Of a DNA stretch of 64,000 nt, positions 9,416 through 19,057 are shown in pieces (within the stretch, counting starts at the first letter, position 1; each line of letters starts with the position of its first letter). This stretch comes from Gymnodinialimonas phycosphaerae. GTDB lineage: Bacteria; Pseudomonadota; Alphaproteobacteria; Rhodobacterales; Rhodobacteraceae. The notes beneath the pieces are model-generated. The model was not told the origin of the DNA and did not search any database. It saw only the letters and a list, made by a program, of their open reading frames with translations. The translations under genes were made by a program, and so were the position numbers. Location: NCBI RefSeq assembly GCF_019195455.1, contig NZ_JAIMBW010000001.1:620001-684000 (forward strand), written 5' to 3'.

Positions 9416-10756
9416 ATGGTCGATATCCGCCTGAAAAACTCCAAGACCCGCCGTGTAGAGGTGCTGGACCCAATCGTGCCCGGGAAGGTCTCGATGTATG
9501 TCTGCGGGCCCACGGTCTATGACCGCGCTCACATCGGCAACGCGCGCTCGGCGGTGGTGTTCGACCAGTTGTTTCGCCTGCTGCGCCATGTCTATGGCAA
9601 GGACAACGTCACCTTCGTGCGCAATTTCACCGACGTGGACGACAAGATCAACGCCCGCGCGGCCGAGGAGGGGCGCGAGATCGCGGATCTGACCGCCGAG
9701 ACGGCGCTATGGTATCTGGACGACACGCGCGCTTTGGGCGTGCTTGACCCGACGCATATGCCGCGCGCGACGGGCTACATCGCTGAAATGGTTGCCTTTA
9801 TCGAGGATCTGATCGCCAAGGGCTTCGCCTATGCCCGCGACGGCCATGTTCTGTTTCGGGTGCGCTCGTTCGAGGATTACGGCAAGCTCTCGGGCCGCTC
9901 GGTCGATGACATGATCGCGGGCGCGCGCGTCGAAGTGGCCCCTTACAAAGAGGACCCGATGGATTTCGTGCTGTGGAAGCCGTCGGCCGATGACATTCCG
10001 GGGTGGGAGAGTCCATGGGGCAGGGGCCGCCCCGGCTGGCACATCGAATGCTCCGCCATGGCCCACGCGATCTTGGGAGAGCAATTCGACATCCACGGCG
10101 GCGGCGCAGACCTGATGTTCCCGCACCACGAAAACGAGGTCGCGCAGTCCTGCGCGGCAGGCCACAAGTTCGCGAACATCTGGATGCACAACGAGATGTT
10201 GCAGGTCGAGGGCAAGAAGATGTCCAAGAGCCTTGGCAACTTCTTCACCGTGCGCGATTTGTTGGACAGTGGTGTGCCGGGCGAGGTGATCCGCATGGTC
10301 TTCCTTGGTACTCACTACGGCAAGCCGATGGACTGGACCGAGAAGAAGCGGGCAGAGGCCGAGAAGACGCTGCGCAAGTGGTATGGGCTGGCAGAGGCCG
10401 GAGACGCGGTGCCCAAGGCAGTTGTCGCCGCCCTTGCCGATGACCTCAACACCCATCAGGCCTTGGCCGAGATGCACAAACTTGACGGCGCCGAACTTGG
10501 AGCGTCGCTGTCGGTGATGGGCCTGTGGAGCGGCGCGGTGCCGGAGTGGGCGCAAGAGGATGGGGTGGATCTATCTGCCTTTGTCGAATGTCTTTCGGAC
10601 GCGCGGGAGAAAGCGATGCAAAGCAAAGATTTCTCCGTCGTGGATGCGCTCAAGACGGCCCTCACTGCCGCTGGCATCGAAGTCCGCATGTCCAAAGAGG
10701 GCGTAGAGCTCCTACCCGGCCCCGATTTCGACCCCTCCAAACTGGAGGGCCTCTAA
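9416..10756 (+). CDS. cysS: Cysteinyl-tRNA synthetase
   Basis: Charges tRNA-Cys with cysteine in the cytoplasm. The 446 aa have the class I HIGH variant HIGNAR near residue 40, zinc-ligand segments around CGPTVYD, ECSAMA and the HHENE motif, and KMSKS. The length is slightly short of the usual 460 because of a compact anticodon-binding C-terminus. The preceding 226 bases (9190-9415) hold no gene, but include a GCAGGT/ACCTGC inverted repeat at 9221-9238. Confidence 0.98.
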   Translation: MVDIRLKNSKTRRVEVLDPIVPGKVSMYVCGPTVYDRAHIGNARSAVVFDQLFRLLRHVYGKDNVTFVRNFTDVDDKINARAAEEGREIADLTAETALWYLDDTRALGVLDPTHMPRATGYIAEMVAFIEDLIAKGFAYARDGHVLFRVRSFEDYGKLSGRSVDDMIAGARVEVAPYKEDPMDFVLWKPSADDIPGWESPWGRGRPGWHIECSAMAHAILGEQFDIHGGGADLMFPHHENEVAQSCAAGHKFANIWMHNEMLQVEGKKMSKSLGNFFTVRDLLDSGVPGEVIRMVFLGTHYGKPMDWTEKKRAEAEKTLRKWYGLAEAGDAVPKAVVAALADDLNTHQALAEMHKLDGAELGASLSVMGLWSGAVPEWAQEDGVDLSAFVECLSDAREKAMQSKDFSVVDALKTALTAAGIEVRMSKEGVELLPGPDFDPSKLEGL

Positions 10757-10816
10757 TGTCTTGCACAGAACACAAGTCCAGCCCCGGACCGCGGGTGGGG
10801 GTGAAGCCCCCGCGTC

Positions 10817-10829
10817 GCCCCGTAGGGGC
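10817..10829. other. GC-rich hairpin in cysS-cimA spacer
   Basis: The 238-base spacer contains the tight hairpin GCCCC-GTA-GGGGC. A second arm, ACGGGGCG near 10845, could compete with CGCCCCGT. This could act as a terminator or attenuator between cysS and cimA; no T-run is present, so this is weak. Confidence 0.35.
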
Positions 10830-10959
10830 TCACCTATGGTGCGACGGGGCGGTCAGGGGCTGGACGGGCCGCAAGCGACCCGCCCGAAGTGGCTCTGAAA
10901 TGGCTAAAGATGCGTTAACGTACAAATCAAAAAGCAGCGAAAACAACAGCTTACATAAA

Positions 10960-10975
10960 TGCTCAAGCTTGAGCA
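10960..10975. repeat. Palindrome TGCTCAAGCTTGAGCA (copy 1 of 2)
   Basis: A perfect 16-bp palindrome 19 bases before cimA. An identical copy lies at 35538-35553. Here it is followed directly by the CCCCGCCGGAGGC motif. Confidence 0.7.
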
Positions 10976-10994
10976 CCCCCGCCGGAGGCCCCCA

Positions 10995-12617
10995 ATGACC
11001 AAAACCCGCCTCCACCTTTACGACACCACCCTGCGCGACGGTCAGCAGACGCAAGGCGTGCAATTCTCCACCCCCGAGAAGATCCGCATCGCAAACGCCC
11101 TCGATGCCCTCGGCCTCGATTATATCGAAGGCGGCTGGCCCGGCGCGAACCCCACGGATTCCGCCTTCTTCGATGACGCTCCCGCCACGCAAGCCAGGAT
11201 GACTGCCTTCGGCATGACCAAACGGGCAGGGCGCTCGGCCGAAAATGACGACGTTCTGGCCGCCGTCCTGAACGCGAACACCGGGACCGTCTGCCTCGTC
11301 GGCAAGTCCCACGATTTCCACGTGACCGAGGCCCTTGGCATCACCTTGCCCGAGAATGTCGAGAATATCCGCGCCTCCATCGCGCACCTGGTGGCGCAGG
11401 GTCGCGAGGCGCTGTTCGACGCCGAGCATTTCTTTGACGGCTACAAGGCCAATCCCGATTACGCGCTCGAATGCGTCCATGCCGCCCACACTGCGGGCGC
11501 GCGCTGGGTTGTTCTGTGCGACACCAACGGCGGCACATTGCCCTCGGAAATCGCTGACATCACCGCTAAAGTCATCGCCTCCGGCATCCCCGGCACGCAC
11601 GTCGGCATCCACACCCACAACGATACGGAAACCGCCGTGGCCGGTAGCCTTGCAGCGGTGGAGGCCGGCGCGCGCCAGATCCAAGGCACGCTGAATGGCC
11701 TGGGGGAGCGGTGCGGTAACGCCAACCTCACCACGCTGATCCCGACGCTGCTGCTCAAGGAGCCCTACAAAAGCCGCTACACGACCGGAATCGCCGTCGA
11801 GAAGCTATTGGGTCTCACCCGGCTTTCGCGGATGCTCGACGACATTCTCAACCGTGTGCCCCAGCGCCAGGCCCCCTACGTCGGCGCCAGCGCCTTCGCC
11901 CACAAGGCGGGTCTGCACGCCAGTGCCATCGTCAAGAACCCCACCACCTACGAGCATATCGACCCCGAAACGGTCGGCAACACCCGCATCATCCCGATGT
12001 CCAACCAAGCGGGCCAATCGAACCTGCGCAAACGGCTGGCCGAGGCGGGGCTATCGGTCGAAAAGAGCGACCCGGCGCTGGCGCAAATTCTTGATACGAT
12101 CAAGGAACGCGAAGATCAGGGATACAGCTTCGACACGGCTCAGGCCTCTTTCGAGCTGTTGGCCCGCCGTGCCCTTGGCCTCTTGCCCGAGTACTTCGAG
12201 GTCAAGCGCTACAAGGTCACGATCGAGCGGCGCAAGAACAAGTACAACCAGATGGTCAGCCTGTCCGAGGCGATGGTCGTCGTGAAGGTCGGCGGCGAAA
12301 AGAAGCTGTCGGTCAGTGAAAGCATGGATGCGACGGGCAGCGACCGGGGGCCGGTGAACGCATTGGCCAAGGCGCTGGCAAAGGATCTGGGGCCCTATCA
12401 GGGGTTGATCGAAGATATCCATCTGGTCGACTTCAAGGTGCGCATCACCCAGGGCGGGACCGAGGCCGTGACCCGCGTGATCATCGACAGCGAAGACAGC
12501 AATGGGCGGCGCTGGTCGACCGTGGGCGTGTCGCCCAACATCGTGGATGCCAGTTTCGAAGCACTGCTGGATGCGGTGACATGGAAGCTGGTCCATGAGG
12601 GGGCAGAGGTTCAATGA
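10995..12617 (+). CDS. cimA: Citramalate synthase
   Basis: A 540-aa member of the isopropylmalate/homocitrate synthase family, predicted to condense pyruvate with acetyl-CoA to (R)-citramalate for threonine-independent isoleucine synthesis. It shows YDTTLRDGQQ with metal-binding Asp, the HTHND motif and GLGERCGN, then a LeuA-type regulatory domain near residues 400-540. The ATG at 10995 is chosen because the DTTLRDG motif sits about 10 residues in, and CGGAGG precedes it. Its stop overlaps the next ATG (ATGA), so at least two genes are coupled. Confidence 0.92.
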   Translation: MTKTRLHLYDTTLRDGQQTQGVQFSTPEKIRIANALDALGLDYIEGGWPGANPTDSAFFDDAPATQARMTAFGMTKRAGRSAENDDVLAAVLNANTGTVCLVGKSHDFHVTEALGITLPENVENIRASIAHLVAQGREALFDAEHFFDGYKANPDYALECVHAAHTAGARWVVLCDTNGGTLPSEIADITAKVIASGIPGTHVGIHTHNDTETAVAGSLAAVEAGARQIQGTLNGLGERCGNANLTTLIPTLLLKEPYKSRYTTGIAVEKLLGLTRLSRMLDDILNRVPQRQAPYVGASAFAHKAGLHASAIVKNPTTYEHIDPETVGNTRIIPMSNQAGQSNLRKRLAEAGLSVEKSDPALAQILDTIKEREDQGYSFDTAQASFELLARRALGLLPEYFEVKRYKVTIERRKNKYNQMVSLSEAMVVVKVGGEKKLSVSESMDATGSDRGPVNALAKALAKDLGPYQGLIEDIHLVDFKVRITQGGTEAVTRVIIDSEDSNGRRWSTVGVSPNIVDASFEALLDAVTWKLVHEGAEVQ

Positions 12618-13090
12618 AATCGACGCTTTCTGTTGCCCTGTGCCTCAGCGCCACGCAGCTTGCGGCGTCGGAACCGGTGCGCCTGTGCAACGTCGCCTCT
12701 TACGGAAATGGCAGCCCGGTCGTGGAAATCGTCCTGGCAGATGACCGTGTGATCGTGGGCCTCGGCCAGGAAGACGGCGGTGGTGATCTGGTGACCCTGC
12801 GTGAGCCGGGGCGTTTCGTGCAGACCTGGGCGCGGCTGTCGCCCGGATTGGCGGGCCTGCCCATGACGATGGACACCATGCCGGGTGCCGATACGCTTTT
12901 CGATATGCTGGATGTACGCTTTGCCGACGGCACGGGCGGGCGTTGGGTGGGCACGGGGCCGGACAACCCGATTTTCGAGGTCATCGCGGCTTTCGGAATG
13001 AATGACACCCGGGAGTTCTTCGACCGTACGCTGGTGCAGGTCGACGCGGATCATCCCATATTTGCCGACCCCTGTGGAGATTGGCCATGA
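12614..13090 (+). CDS. Hypothetical exported protein
   Basis: 158 aa that I do not recognise. It begins with a signal-peptide-like MKSTLSVALCLSATQLAASEP, so the mature protein is likely periplasmic. The mature part has two cysteines (LCNVAS and DPCGD), which could form a disulfide, and is rich in Asp and Gly. It overlaps cimA by ATGA at its start and the methyltransferase by ATGA at its end, so it is translated as part of that chain. Confidence 0.7.
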   Translation: MKSTLSVALCLSATQLAASEPVRLCNVASYGNGSPVVEIVLADDRVIVGLGQEDGGGDLVTLREPGRFVQTWARLSPGLAGLPMTMDTMPGADTLFDMLDVRFADGTGGRWVGTGPDNPIFEVIAAFGMNDTREFFDRTLVQVDADHPIFADPCGDWP

Positions 13091-13812
13091 GCACTTGGGA
13101 CCGCGAAAGCTTCTTTACCATCCACGCCGACCTGCCCCGCGAAGGGCCGGGGGAGACGGCGGATGTGGCTTGGGCGGCGGAGGTTGCTGACCTCGTGCCG
13201 GGCGCGCGCATCTGCGATGCAGGCTCGGGGCCGGGGGGCGATATCGGCGCGTTGCTGCGCGCCGCCAAGGACGCCCATGTGACGGCGATTGATGCCCACG
13301 CCCCGTTCATTGACGCGGCGAAGGCGCGCTGGGGCGCGGATGGGCGGGTTGATCTGGTCGCGGGCGATTACACCGGGATCACCGGCCCGTTTGATTTCAT
13401 CTGGTCCGCAGGCGCGGTCTATTTCCATGGCATCGCAGAGCTTCTGCCGCTCTGGCGTCCGGCCTTGGCCGAAGGGGGCGCGATTGCCTTCTCGGAGCCG
13501 TGCGTGTTCACCGATGGGCCGCCCTCGGATGTGGTGAAGGCCCTTTGGGAAGACTACCCGCGCCTGACCGATGCGCAGGGCATCGCCGCGCAGGTGCGCC
13601 TGGCGGGGTACGAGACGCTGGCCACGCGCAAGCTGTCGGATGTAGCGTGGGAAAGCTATTATCGTCCGATGGAGGCACGGATCGCAGAGCTGCGCCGCAC
13701 GGCCGACACCCGCATGCACGCCGCCCTGGACGAGGCCGAAGCCGAGATCGCCGCCTGGCGCGCCAACCGCACCGAAACGGGCTATCTTCTGTCCGTGGTG
13801 AGGCCGCTGTGA
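13087..13812 (+). CDS. SAM-dependent methyltransferase (class I)
   Basis: A 241-aa methyltransferase with motif I at ICDAGSGPGGD near residue 40, the acidic residue after strand 2 in TAIDAH, and a motif IV region WSAGAVYFHG. The substrate is unknown. The start ATG overlaps the previous stop; a TTG two codons earlier is unnecessary. Its TGA overlaps the GTG of the next gene. The late EAEIAAW segment is helical. Confidence 0.85.
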   Translation: MSTWDRESFFTIHADLPREGPGETADVAWAAEVADLVPGARICDAGSGPGGDIGALLRAAKDAHVTAIDAHAPFIDAAKARWGADGRVDLVAGDYTGITGPFDFIWSAGAVYFHGIAELLPLWRPALAEGGAIAFSEPCVFTDGPPSDVVKALWEDYPRLTDAQGIAAQVRLAGYETLATRKLSDVAWESYYRPMEARIAELRRTADTRMHAALDEAEAEIAAWRANRTETGYLLSVVRPL

Positions 13813-14555
13813 GCGTTCAGGCCTGTGCAGATCTGGTTGCGCGCGGCGATCCGCGCCGGTTTCGCGCCGCGATGGCCGCGCCCTTGGCGGCGCGCGAGGT
13901 GCTGCTGCCGCTTTATGCGTTCAACATCGAGGTCAGCCGCGCGCCGTGGGTGACGCAAGAGCCGATGATCGCCGAGATGCGCCTGCAATGGTGGCGCGAT
14001 GCCCTTGAAGAGATCTCCGATGGGCGGGCACGGCGGCACGAGGTGGTCGATGCGCTGGGGTTTCTGGACGCGCAGGGCGCGGCGACGCTGGATCAGGTGA
14101 TCGCGGCCCGGCGTTGGGACATCTACAAGGATCCGTTCGAGGACGAGGCAGCGTTTTCGCAGTATCTGCAACGCACCTCTGGCGGGTTGATCGACACCGC
14201 CCTGCGAGCCTTGGGCGGCACGCCAACGCCCGCCACGGACGCCATCGGCTATGCCGCTGGCTTGGCGCGGTATCTGGTGGCGGTGCCTGCGCTTGAAGCC
14301 CGTGGGCGAGTGCCGCTGCTTGATGGGCGGGCGGCGGCAATATCCTCGCTGGCGCAAGACGCGTTGCGTGCGTGGCCGGGGCGTATTGATGTGGCGATGC
14401 CTGCGCAGGCGGCGCTGTTCGAGGTGGCGGGCGCAAAGGCGATCCTGAAGCGCGCCGTGGCCGATCCCCTGGCCGTGGCCGAGGGGCGGCTGGACCTGCC
14501 GCCCGGTCGCGAGAAACTCAGCCTTCTTGCGGCGGCCTTCTTGCGGCGGCTCTAG
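13809..14555 (+). CDS. Squalene/phytoene synthase-like protein
   Basis: A 248-aa protein of the squalene/phytoene synthase fold. It has MRLQWWRDALEEI and the late TSGGLIDTALRALGG, but the first aspartate-rich motif (DXXXD) is replaced by AFNIEVSRAPW. Such proteins resemble the NDUFAF6 type, which is linked to respiratory complex I assembly rather than isoprenoid synthesis. The start is GTG at 13809, whose GTGA overlaps the methyltransferase stop. Family call fairly sure; role inferred. Confidence 0.78.
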   Translation: MSVQACADLVARGDPRRFRAAMAAPLAAREVLLPLYAFNIEVSRAPWVTQEPMIAEMRLQWWRDALEEISDGRARRHEVVDALGFLDAQGAATLDQVIAARRWDIYKDPFEDEAAFSQYLQRTSGGLIDTALRALGGTPTPATDAIGYAAGLARYLVAVPALEARGRVPLLDGRAAAISSLAQDALRAWPGRIDVAMPAQAALFEVAGAKAILKRAVADPLAVAEGRLDLPPGREKLSLLAAAFLRRL

Positions 14556-14606
14556 GCGTCATAGCGCCACTTGGAACGCGTCAGGTGGCTGGTGACACGA
14601 GCGGTG

Positions 14607-15839
14607 TCAGGCCACGCGCTGGCGCGGCTGCATCGCCAGCCAGATCAGTGCCGCACCCGCCAAGGCAAGGAACGGGGCCATCGCAAGGTTCACCGACGTC
14701 CAGCCGGCCACGACATCCTCGCCGCCCGAATACATCAGCACGCCGGAACTGAGCGAAGCGATGAAGACCGACCCAAAGACGACGAAATCGTTCATGCCCT
14801 GAACTGTGCCCCGCTCTTCCGGCGCATGGGAGGCGGTCAACATGGCAGTGGCGCCGATGAAACCGAAATTCCAGCCGACACCCAAAAGAATGAGGGCGCC
14901 GAAGAACTGGAACAGCTCGACCCCGGTCATGGCCACGACGCCCGCAGCGGCAAGCAGCAAAAGGCCCGTGGCGACGATTTTCGTGGTCCCGAACCGTGCG
15001 ATCAGGTGGCCGGTGAAGAACGAGGGCGCGAACATGGCAATGACGTGCGCCGAAACCACATCGGCCGCATTGCCGGTCGTGAAGCCACAGCCCACGACGG
15101 CCAGCGGCGTTGACGTCATCATCAGGTTCATCAGCGAATAGGTGACGGCCCCGCAGATCATCGCCACGATGATCTTGGGATCGCGCAGCAACTCGGCCCG
15201 CGTGCGCCCCCGTGGATCATCGGCATGGGCGGCCTTGGGCTTGGGCAATTGCAGGAACGCAAACAGACCGGACCCTATGAGGTTGATTGCAAAGATAAAG
15301 GCATAGGTGCCGACGAAGGGGATCACCGTCGCCTCGCTGGAGGCCTTGACCAATTGCGGGCCAATCAGCGCCGATATAAGCCCCCCGGCCATCACGTAGG
15401 AAATCGCCTTGGGGCGAAACGCGGACGAGGCGGTATCCGTCGCGGCGAAGCGGTAAAAGCCCTGTGCCGACATGTAGATGCCGCTGAAGTACGAGCCCAG
15501 AAGAAAGACCGGGAAACTGTCGATCCACAGGCCATATCCCGCGATCGCGGCCCCCAGACCGCCGCCCAGGGCGCCCACATAGAAGCCGATTTGACGGCCA
15601 TATTTTTGCATCAGCGGCGAAATCCATGGTGCCGTCGTCATGGAGCCGAAGACGATCAACGAAATCGGAAGCGTCGCCAGGGCAGGCGACGGTGCGATCA
15701 TCAGGCCCGCGAGACCTCCGATCGTGAACAACATCGGCATCTGCGCGCCCAGAAGCGCCTGTGCCATGACCAGAACAATCACATTGCGCTTGGCCGCGGT
15801 ATCGTCTGGGTGCGATAAAAGGGGGGTGCTGTCGGTCAT
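14607..15839 (-). CDS. MFS transporter
   Basis: A 410-aa inner-membrane protein with about twelve hydrophobic segments and an MFS-like layout, including LISALIGPQL in the middle and a cytoplasmic loop around KAAHADDPRGRTR between the halves. The AEERGTVQG-like region (PEERGTVQGMND) is typical of MFS loop 10-11. No substrate can be read. It converges with the squalene-synthase-like gene and diverges from the DNA glycosylase gene, with a 96-base gap for two promoters. Confidence 0.88.
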   Translation of the reverse strand: MTDSTPLLSHPDDTAAKRNVIVLVMAQALLGAQMPMLFTIGGLAGLMIAPSPALATLPISLIVFGSMTTAPWISPLMQKYGRQIGFYVGALGGGLGAAIAGYGLWIDSFPVFLLGSYFSGIYMSAQGFYRFAATDTASSAFRPKAISYVMAGGLISALIGPQLVKASSEATVIPFVGTYAFIFAINLIGSGLFAFLQLPKPKAAHADDPRGRTRAELLRDPKIIVAMICGAVTYSLMNLMMTSTPLAVVGCGFTTGNAADVVSAHVIAMFAPSFFTGHLIARFGTTKIVATGLLLLAAAGVVAMTGVELFQFFGALILLGVGWNFGFIGATAMLTASHAPEERGTVQGMNDFVVFGSVFIASLSSGVLMYSGGEDVVAGWTSVNLAMAPFLALAGAALIWLAMQPRQRVA

Positions 15840-15935
15840 GGTGAGAGCGGTATAGGGTTTGCAAACGGGCGTCCAGATGAGCGGATGTCACATTTGGGGA
15901 CGGCGGTCGATCGGGGCCGGGACAAGGGAAGCGCA

Positions 15936-16547
15936 ATGCGGATCGAGACCGAAGAAGACCTGGCCAGAGGGTTTGCGCAGCTCTGCGAGATGGAGCCGAA
16001 ATTCACCATGATATCAGGGCCTTTGCCGTTGCGCAGGCGGCCGGACGGGTTCGGGGCCTTGATGAATGCGATCGTCGGCCAGCAGGTCTCCACCGCGTCG
16101 GCGGCCGCAATCTGGAGCCGGTTGCAAGCGGCGGGGTTCGACCGTGAAGAGGCCGTGTTTCAAAGCACGGACGAGGACTTGAAGCGCTGTGGACTGTCGC
16201 GTCCCAAAGTGCGCTACGCCCGCGCGCTGGCCGAGGTGCGGCTGGACTACGGCGCGTTGCGCGGTGCCTCGGCGTCGGACGTCGTTCAAACGCTGATCAC
16301 CGTGCCCGGCATCGGGCGCTGGACGGCGGAGATCTACGCCAAGTTCGCGCTGGGCCACGCCGATGTATTCGCGGCGGGGGATCTGGCGTTGCAGGAGGGG
16401 GCGAAGCTGCTGTTCGACCTGCCCGCACGCCCGTCCGAGAAAGAGATGCGCACAATGGCCGAGGCATGGTCCCCGGTTCGGGCCATTGCCGCGCGCGCGC
16501 TCTGGGCCTACTACCGGGAAAAGACCAAGCGAGAGGGCGCGATATGA
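15936..16547 (+). CDS. DNA-3-methyladenine glycosylase, AlkA type
   Basis: A 203-aa HhH-GPD base-excision glycosylase that removes alkylated purines from DNA. The helix-hairpin-helix is TVPGIGRWTAEIYA and the catalytic Asp is in FAAGDLALQEG; GQQVSTASAAAIW lies at the active cleft. Lys is absent at the bifunctional position, so it is monofunctional. The ATG at 15936 fits the domain start better than upstream options. Its TGA overlaps the esterase ATG. It is shorter than E. coli AlkA because the N-terminal domain is missing, as in many alphaproteobacteria. Confidence 0.92.
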   Translation: MRIETEEDLARGFAQLCEMEPKFTMISGPLPLRRRPDGFGALMNAIVGQQVSTASAAAIWSRLQAAGFDREEAVFQSTDEDLKRCGLSRPKVRYARALAEVRLDYGALRGASASDVVQTLITVPGIGRWTAEIYAKFALGHADVFAAGDLALQEGAKLLFDLPARPSEKEMRTMAEAWSPVRAIAARALWAYYREKTKREGAI

Positions 16548-17209
16548 CTGATGTGTTGGATTATGGGACCAAGCCGTCTCATTCGGGGGATGTGACGTCC
16601 CTGGTGGTGTTCCTGCATGGCTACGGTGCCGATGGCCGCGACCTCCTGGGCCTTGCCGATCCGCTGGCAGAGCATTTGCCCAACACGGTCTTCGTGGCCC
16701 CCGACGCGCCCGAGCGTTCGGCGATGAACCCGGCGGGATTTCAGTGGTTCCCGATCCCCTGGATCGACGGATCCAGCGAGGCGGCCGCAGCCGAAGGCAT
16801 GGCCCGCGCGGTGATCGACCTGAATGCGTTCCTCGACCATGTGATGGCGGAACATGGCGTGACGGCGGCGGAAACGGCGCTGGTGGGCTTCAGCCAGGGG
16901 ACGATGATCTCTCTGCATGTCGCGCCGCGCCGGGATGAGGCCTTCGCGGGCGTCGTCGGCTTCTCGGGCCGGTTGCTGGACCCGGAGGCTTTGGTCGATG
17001 ACGTCGTGGTGCGCCCGCCGGTTCTGCTGATCCATGGCGATGCCGACGACGTGGTGCCACCGCAATCGCTGCCCGAGGCCGCCGAAGGCCTGGAAGCCGC
17101 CGGGTGGGAAGAGGTCTACGCCCACGTCATGCAAGGCACGGCCCACGGCATTGCGCCCGATGGCCTATCGGTGGCGCTGGCATTCCTGCGGGACAAACTG
17201 CCGGAGTAG
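16544..17209 (+). CDS. Phospholipase/carboxylesterase family alpha/beta hydrolase
   Basis: A 221-aa cytoplasmic serine hydrolase of the YpfH/acyl-protein thioesterase group. FLHGYGADGRDL forms the oxyanion region, GFSQGTM contains the nucleophile Ser, the Asp is in HGDADDVVPP and the His in GTAHGIAP, giving a complete triad. The start ATG overlaps the glycosylase stop, so the two are cotranscribed. The ester substrate is unknown. Confidence 0.9.
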   Translation: MTDVLDYGTKPSHSGDVTSLVVFLHGYGADGRDLLGLADPLAEHLPNTVFVAPDAPERSAMNPAGFQWFPIPWIDGSSEAAAAEGMARAVIDLNAFLDHVMAEHGVTAAETALVGFSQGTMISLHVAPRRDEAFAGVVGFSGRLLDPEALVDDVVVRPPVLLIHGDADDVVPPQSLPEAAEGLEAAGWEEVYAHVMQGTAHGIAPDGLSVALAFLRDKLPE

Positions 17210-17381
17210 CGTGCGATTTCGCTGTCATCTGATCGTTGCATGAGCGCCCTAAGATTCGGGTGTGACCACATCATGTCGTTTTGCTTGCCCCGTGGTCGCA
17301 CCTAGATATAGTGGCGTCATGGCTTGGGCGGGTGCTCTCGCCCTGGCGCTTGAGTGGGCGAACCGGGTGGGTAGGACTGTG

Positions 17382-17978
17382 ATGCAGACCAGCGACGAAA
17401 ATGATTTCAAGACATCGTTTGTGCGCGCCCCGGGGGCGTTGAAACACAATCCGGCGTTGGTCCTGAACGCGGACTACCGCCCGCTCAGCTATCTGCCGCT
17501 GTCGCTTTGGCCGTGGCAGGAAGCGGTGAAGGCGGTGTATCTGGACCGGGTGCAGATCGTGGCGGAATACGATGACTTCGTGCATTCCCCCTCGACGGTG
17601 ATCCGCATCCCGTCTGTCGTGGTCCTGCGCGACTACGTGAAGCCCCAGAAACGGGTCGCGTTCACGCGCTTCAACTTGTTCCTGCGTGATCATTTCAGTT
17701 GCCAGTACTGCGGGGCGAAGGGCGATCTGACCTTCGACCACGTGGTGCCACGGGCCAGTGGCGGCATCACCTCATGGGAAAACGTGGTGGCGGCCTGTTC
17801 GCGGTGCAATCTGCGCAAGGGCTCGAAATCCCTGCGGCAGTCGGGGTTGTCGCTGCGCCGCGCACCGAGACAGCCGGAGGCGGCTGAGTTACACAATCAG
17901 GGGCGGCGGTTCCCTCCCAATTATCTGCACGAAAGCTGGATGGATTTCCTGTACTGGGATTCCGAATTGGAGGCCTAG
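17382..17978 (+). CDS. HNH endonuclease family protein
   Basis: A 198-aa protein with an HNH domain: two zinc-binding CxxC pairs (CQYCG and CSRCN) flank LTFDHVVPRASGG and the Asn of WENVV. The N-terminal half (LNADYRPLSYLPLSLW) is the conserved leader of a large chromosomal HNH family that stands alone, not in restriction loci. The ATG at 17382 is chosen from conservation, about 30 codons from the conserved block; the frame is open further upstream. Its cellular role is unknown. Confidence 0.88.
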   Translation: MQTSDENDFKTSFVRAPGALKHNPALVLNADYRPLSYLPLSLWPWQEAVKAVYLDRVQIVAEYDDFVHSPSTVIRIPSVVVLRDYVKPQKRVAFTRFNLFLRDHFSCQYCGAKGDLTFDHVVPRASGGITSWENVVAACSRCNLRKGSKSLRQSGLSLRRAPRQPEAAELHNQGRRFPPNYLHESWMDFLYWDSELEA

Positions 17979-18100
17979 GCGACTGGGGCCGACTTTGGGA
18001 TTTGAGTTGTATTTGGCAAGATGAAGGAGCGCGGTGCGCGGGGTGACAGGGCCGACGCGCAGGGCTAGCGTAGCTGAAGGTCTTGCCAAGGAGAGTTCCC

Positions 18101-19057
18101 ATGTCCGATCCGTTCTTCCTGCCGCCCTCGGGCACAGATTTGCCGCGTTACGCGGGCGTGCCCTCGTTCATGCGATTGCCCTACCTGGCCGCCAATGACC
18201 CCAAGCGGGCCGAGGTGGATATCGGCATCTTCGGGCTGCCCTGGGACGGGGCCACATCGAACCGGCCCGGCGCACGCCATGGACCGCGCGCGTTGCGCGA
18301 CGCCTCGACGATGATCCGGGAAATGAACCGCGCGACCGGGCAATTGCCGTTCCAGGCCGCGAATATCGCGGACCTGGGCGATGTGGCGATGTCGCCGGTA
18401 GATCAGGACGAGGCGTTGGAAAGCGCGCAGGCGTTTGTGCGCGGGGTCCTGGGGCAAGACATCCTGCCTTTCATGGTGGGCGGCGATCATCTGTGTACGT
18501 TAACGGTGTTAAGGGAATTGCGTGCGGCACGCGGCGAGGCGTTTGGGTTGGTGTTATTGGACAGTCATACGGATCTTTATCCGCCGTACTTCGGCGGCAA
18601 GACCCTGACCCACGGCAACCCGTTTCGCCAAGCGATCGAGGAGGGGTGCCTTGACCCGACCCGCTGCGTCATGGCGGGGATGCGGGGGACGTCCTACAAC
18701 ACCTCGGACTTCGACTACGGCGCGCAAAAGGGCGTTCGGATCCTGCCGATCGAGGAATGCATGGAGCGGGGCTGGGGCAGCGTCATGCAGGTCGCCCGCG
18801 AAGTCGTGGGCGACGCACCCACCTACGTGTCCTTCGACATCGATTTCGTCGACCCCGCCTTCGCGCCCGGCACCGGCACACCCGAGGTCGGTGGGCCCAC
18901 CTCGTTCGAGGCGATTTCCTGTGTGCGGGCCTTGCGGGGGCTGGATGTGATCGGGGCCGATCTGGTGGAAGTCTCGCCGCCGTTCGACAATGGCGGGATC
19001 ACGTCGTGGTTGGGCGCCTCGGTAATGTTCGAGCTGATTTGCGCGATGCAGCCGTGA
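18101..19057 (+). CDS. speB: Agmatinase (ureohydrolase family)
   Basis: Hydrolyses agmatine to putrescine and urea, or a related guanidino compound. The 318 aa contain the manganese ligands in MVGGDHLCT, LDSHTDLY and SFDIDFVDPAFAPGTGTPE. The ATG at 18101 has AAGGAGA 7 bases upstream. Two TTA codons lie in LTVL at about residue 136, inside a palindrome. Its stop overlaps the GTG of the next gene. Other members of the family use guanidinobutyrate or guanidinopropionate, so the exact substrate is uncertain. Confidence 0.88.
   Translation: MSDPFFLPPSGTDLPRYAGVPSFMRLPYLAANDPKRAEVDIGIFGLPWDGATSNRPGARHGPRALRDASTMIREMNRATGQLPFQAANIADLGDVAMSPVDQDEALESAQAFVRGVLGQDILPFMVGGDHLCTLTVLRELRAARGEAFGLVLLDSHTDLYPPYFGGKTLTHGNPFRQAIEEGCLDPTRCVMAGMRGTSYNTSDFDYGAQKGVRILPIEECMERGWGSVMQVAREVVGDAPTYVSFDIDFVDPAFAPGTGTPEVGGPTSFEAISCVRALRGLDVIGADLVEVSPPFDNGGITSWLGASVMFELICAMQP
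18500..18512. repeat. Near-palindrome TTAACGGTGTTAA (copy 3 of 4)
   Basis: It has one mismatch from the perfect form and lies within the agmatinase gene, using two TTA leucine codons. Related to copies at 1002, 7563 and 23889. Confidence 0.4.
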
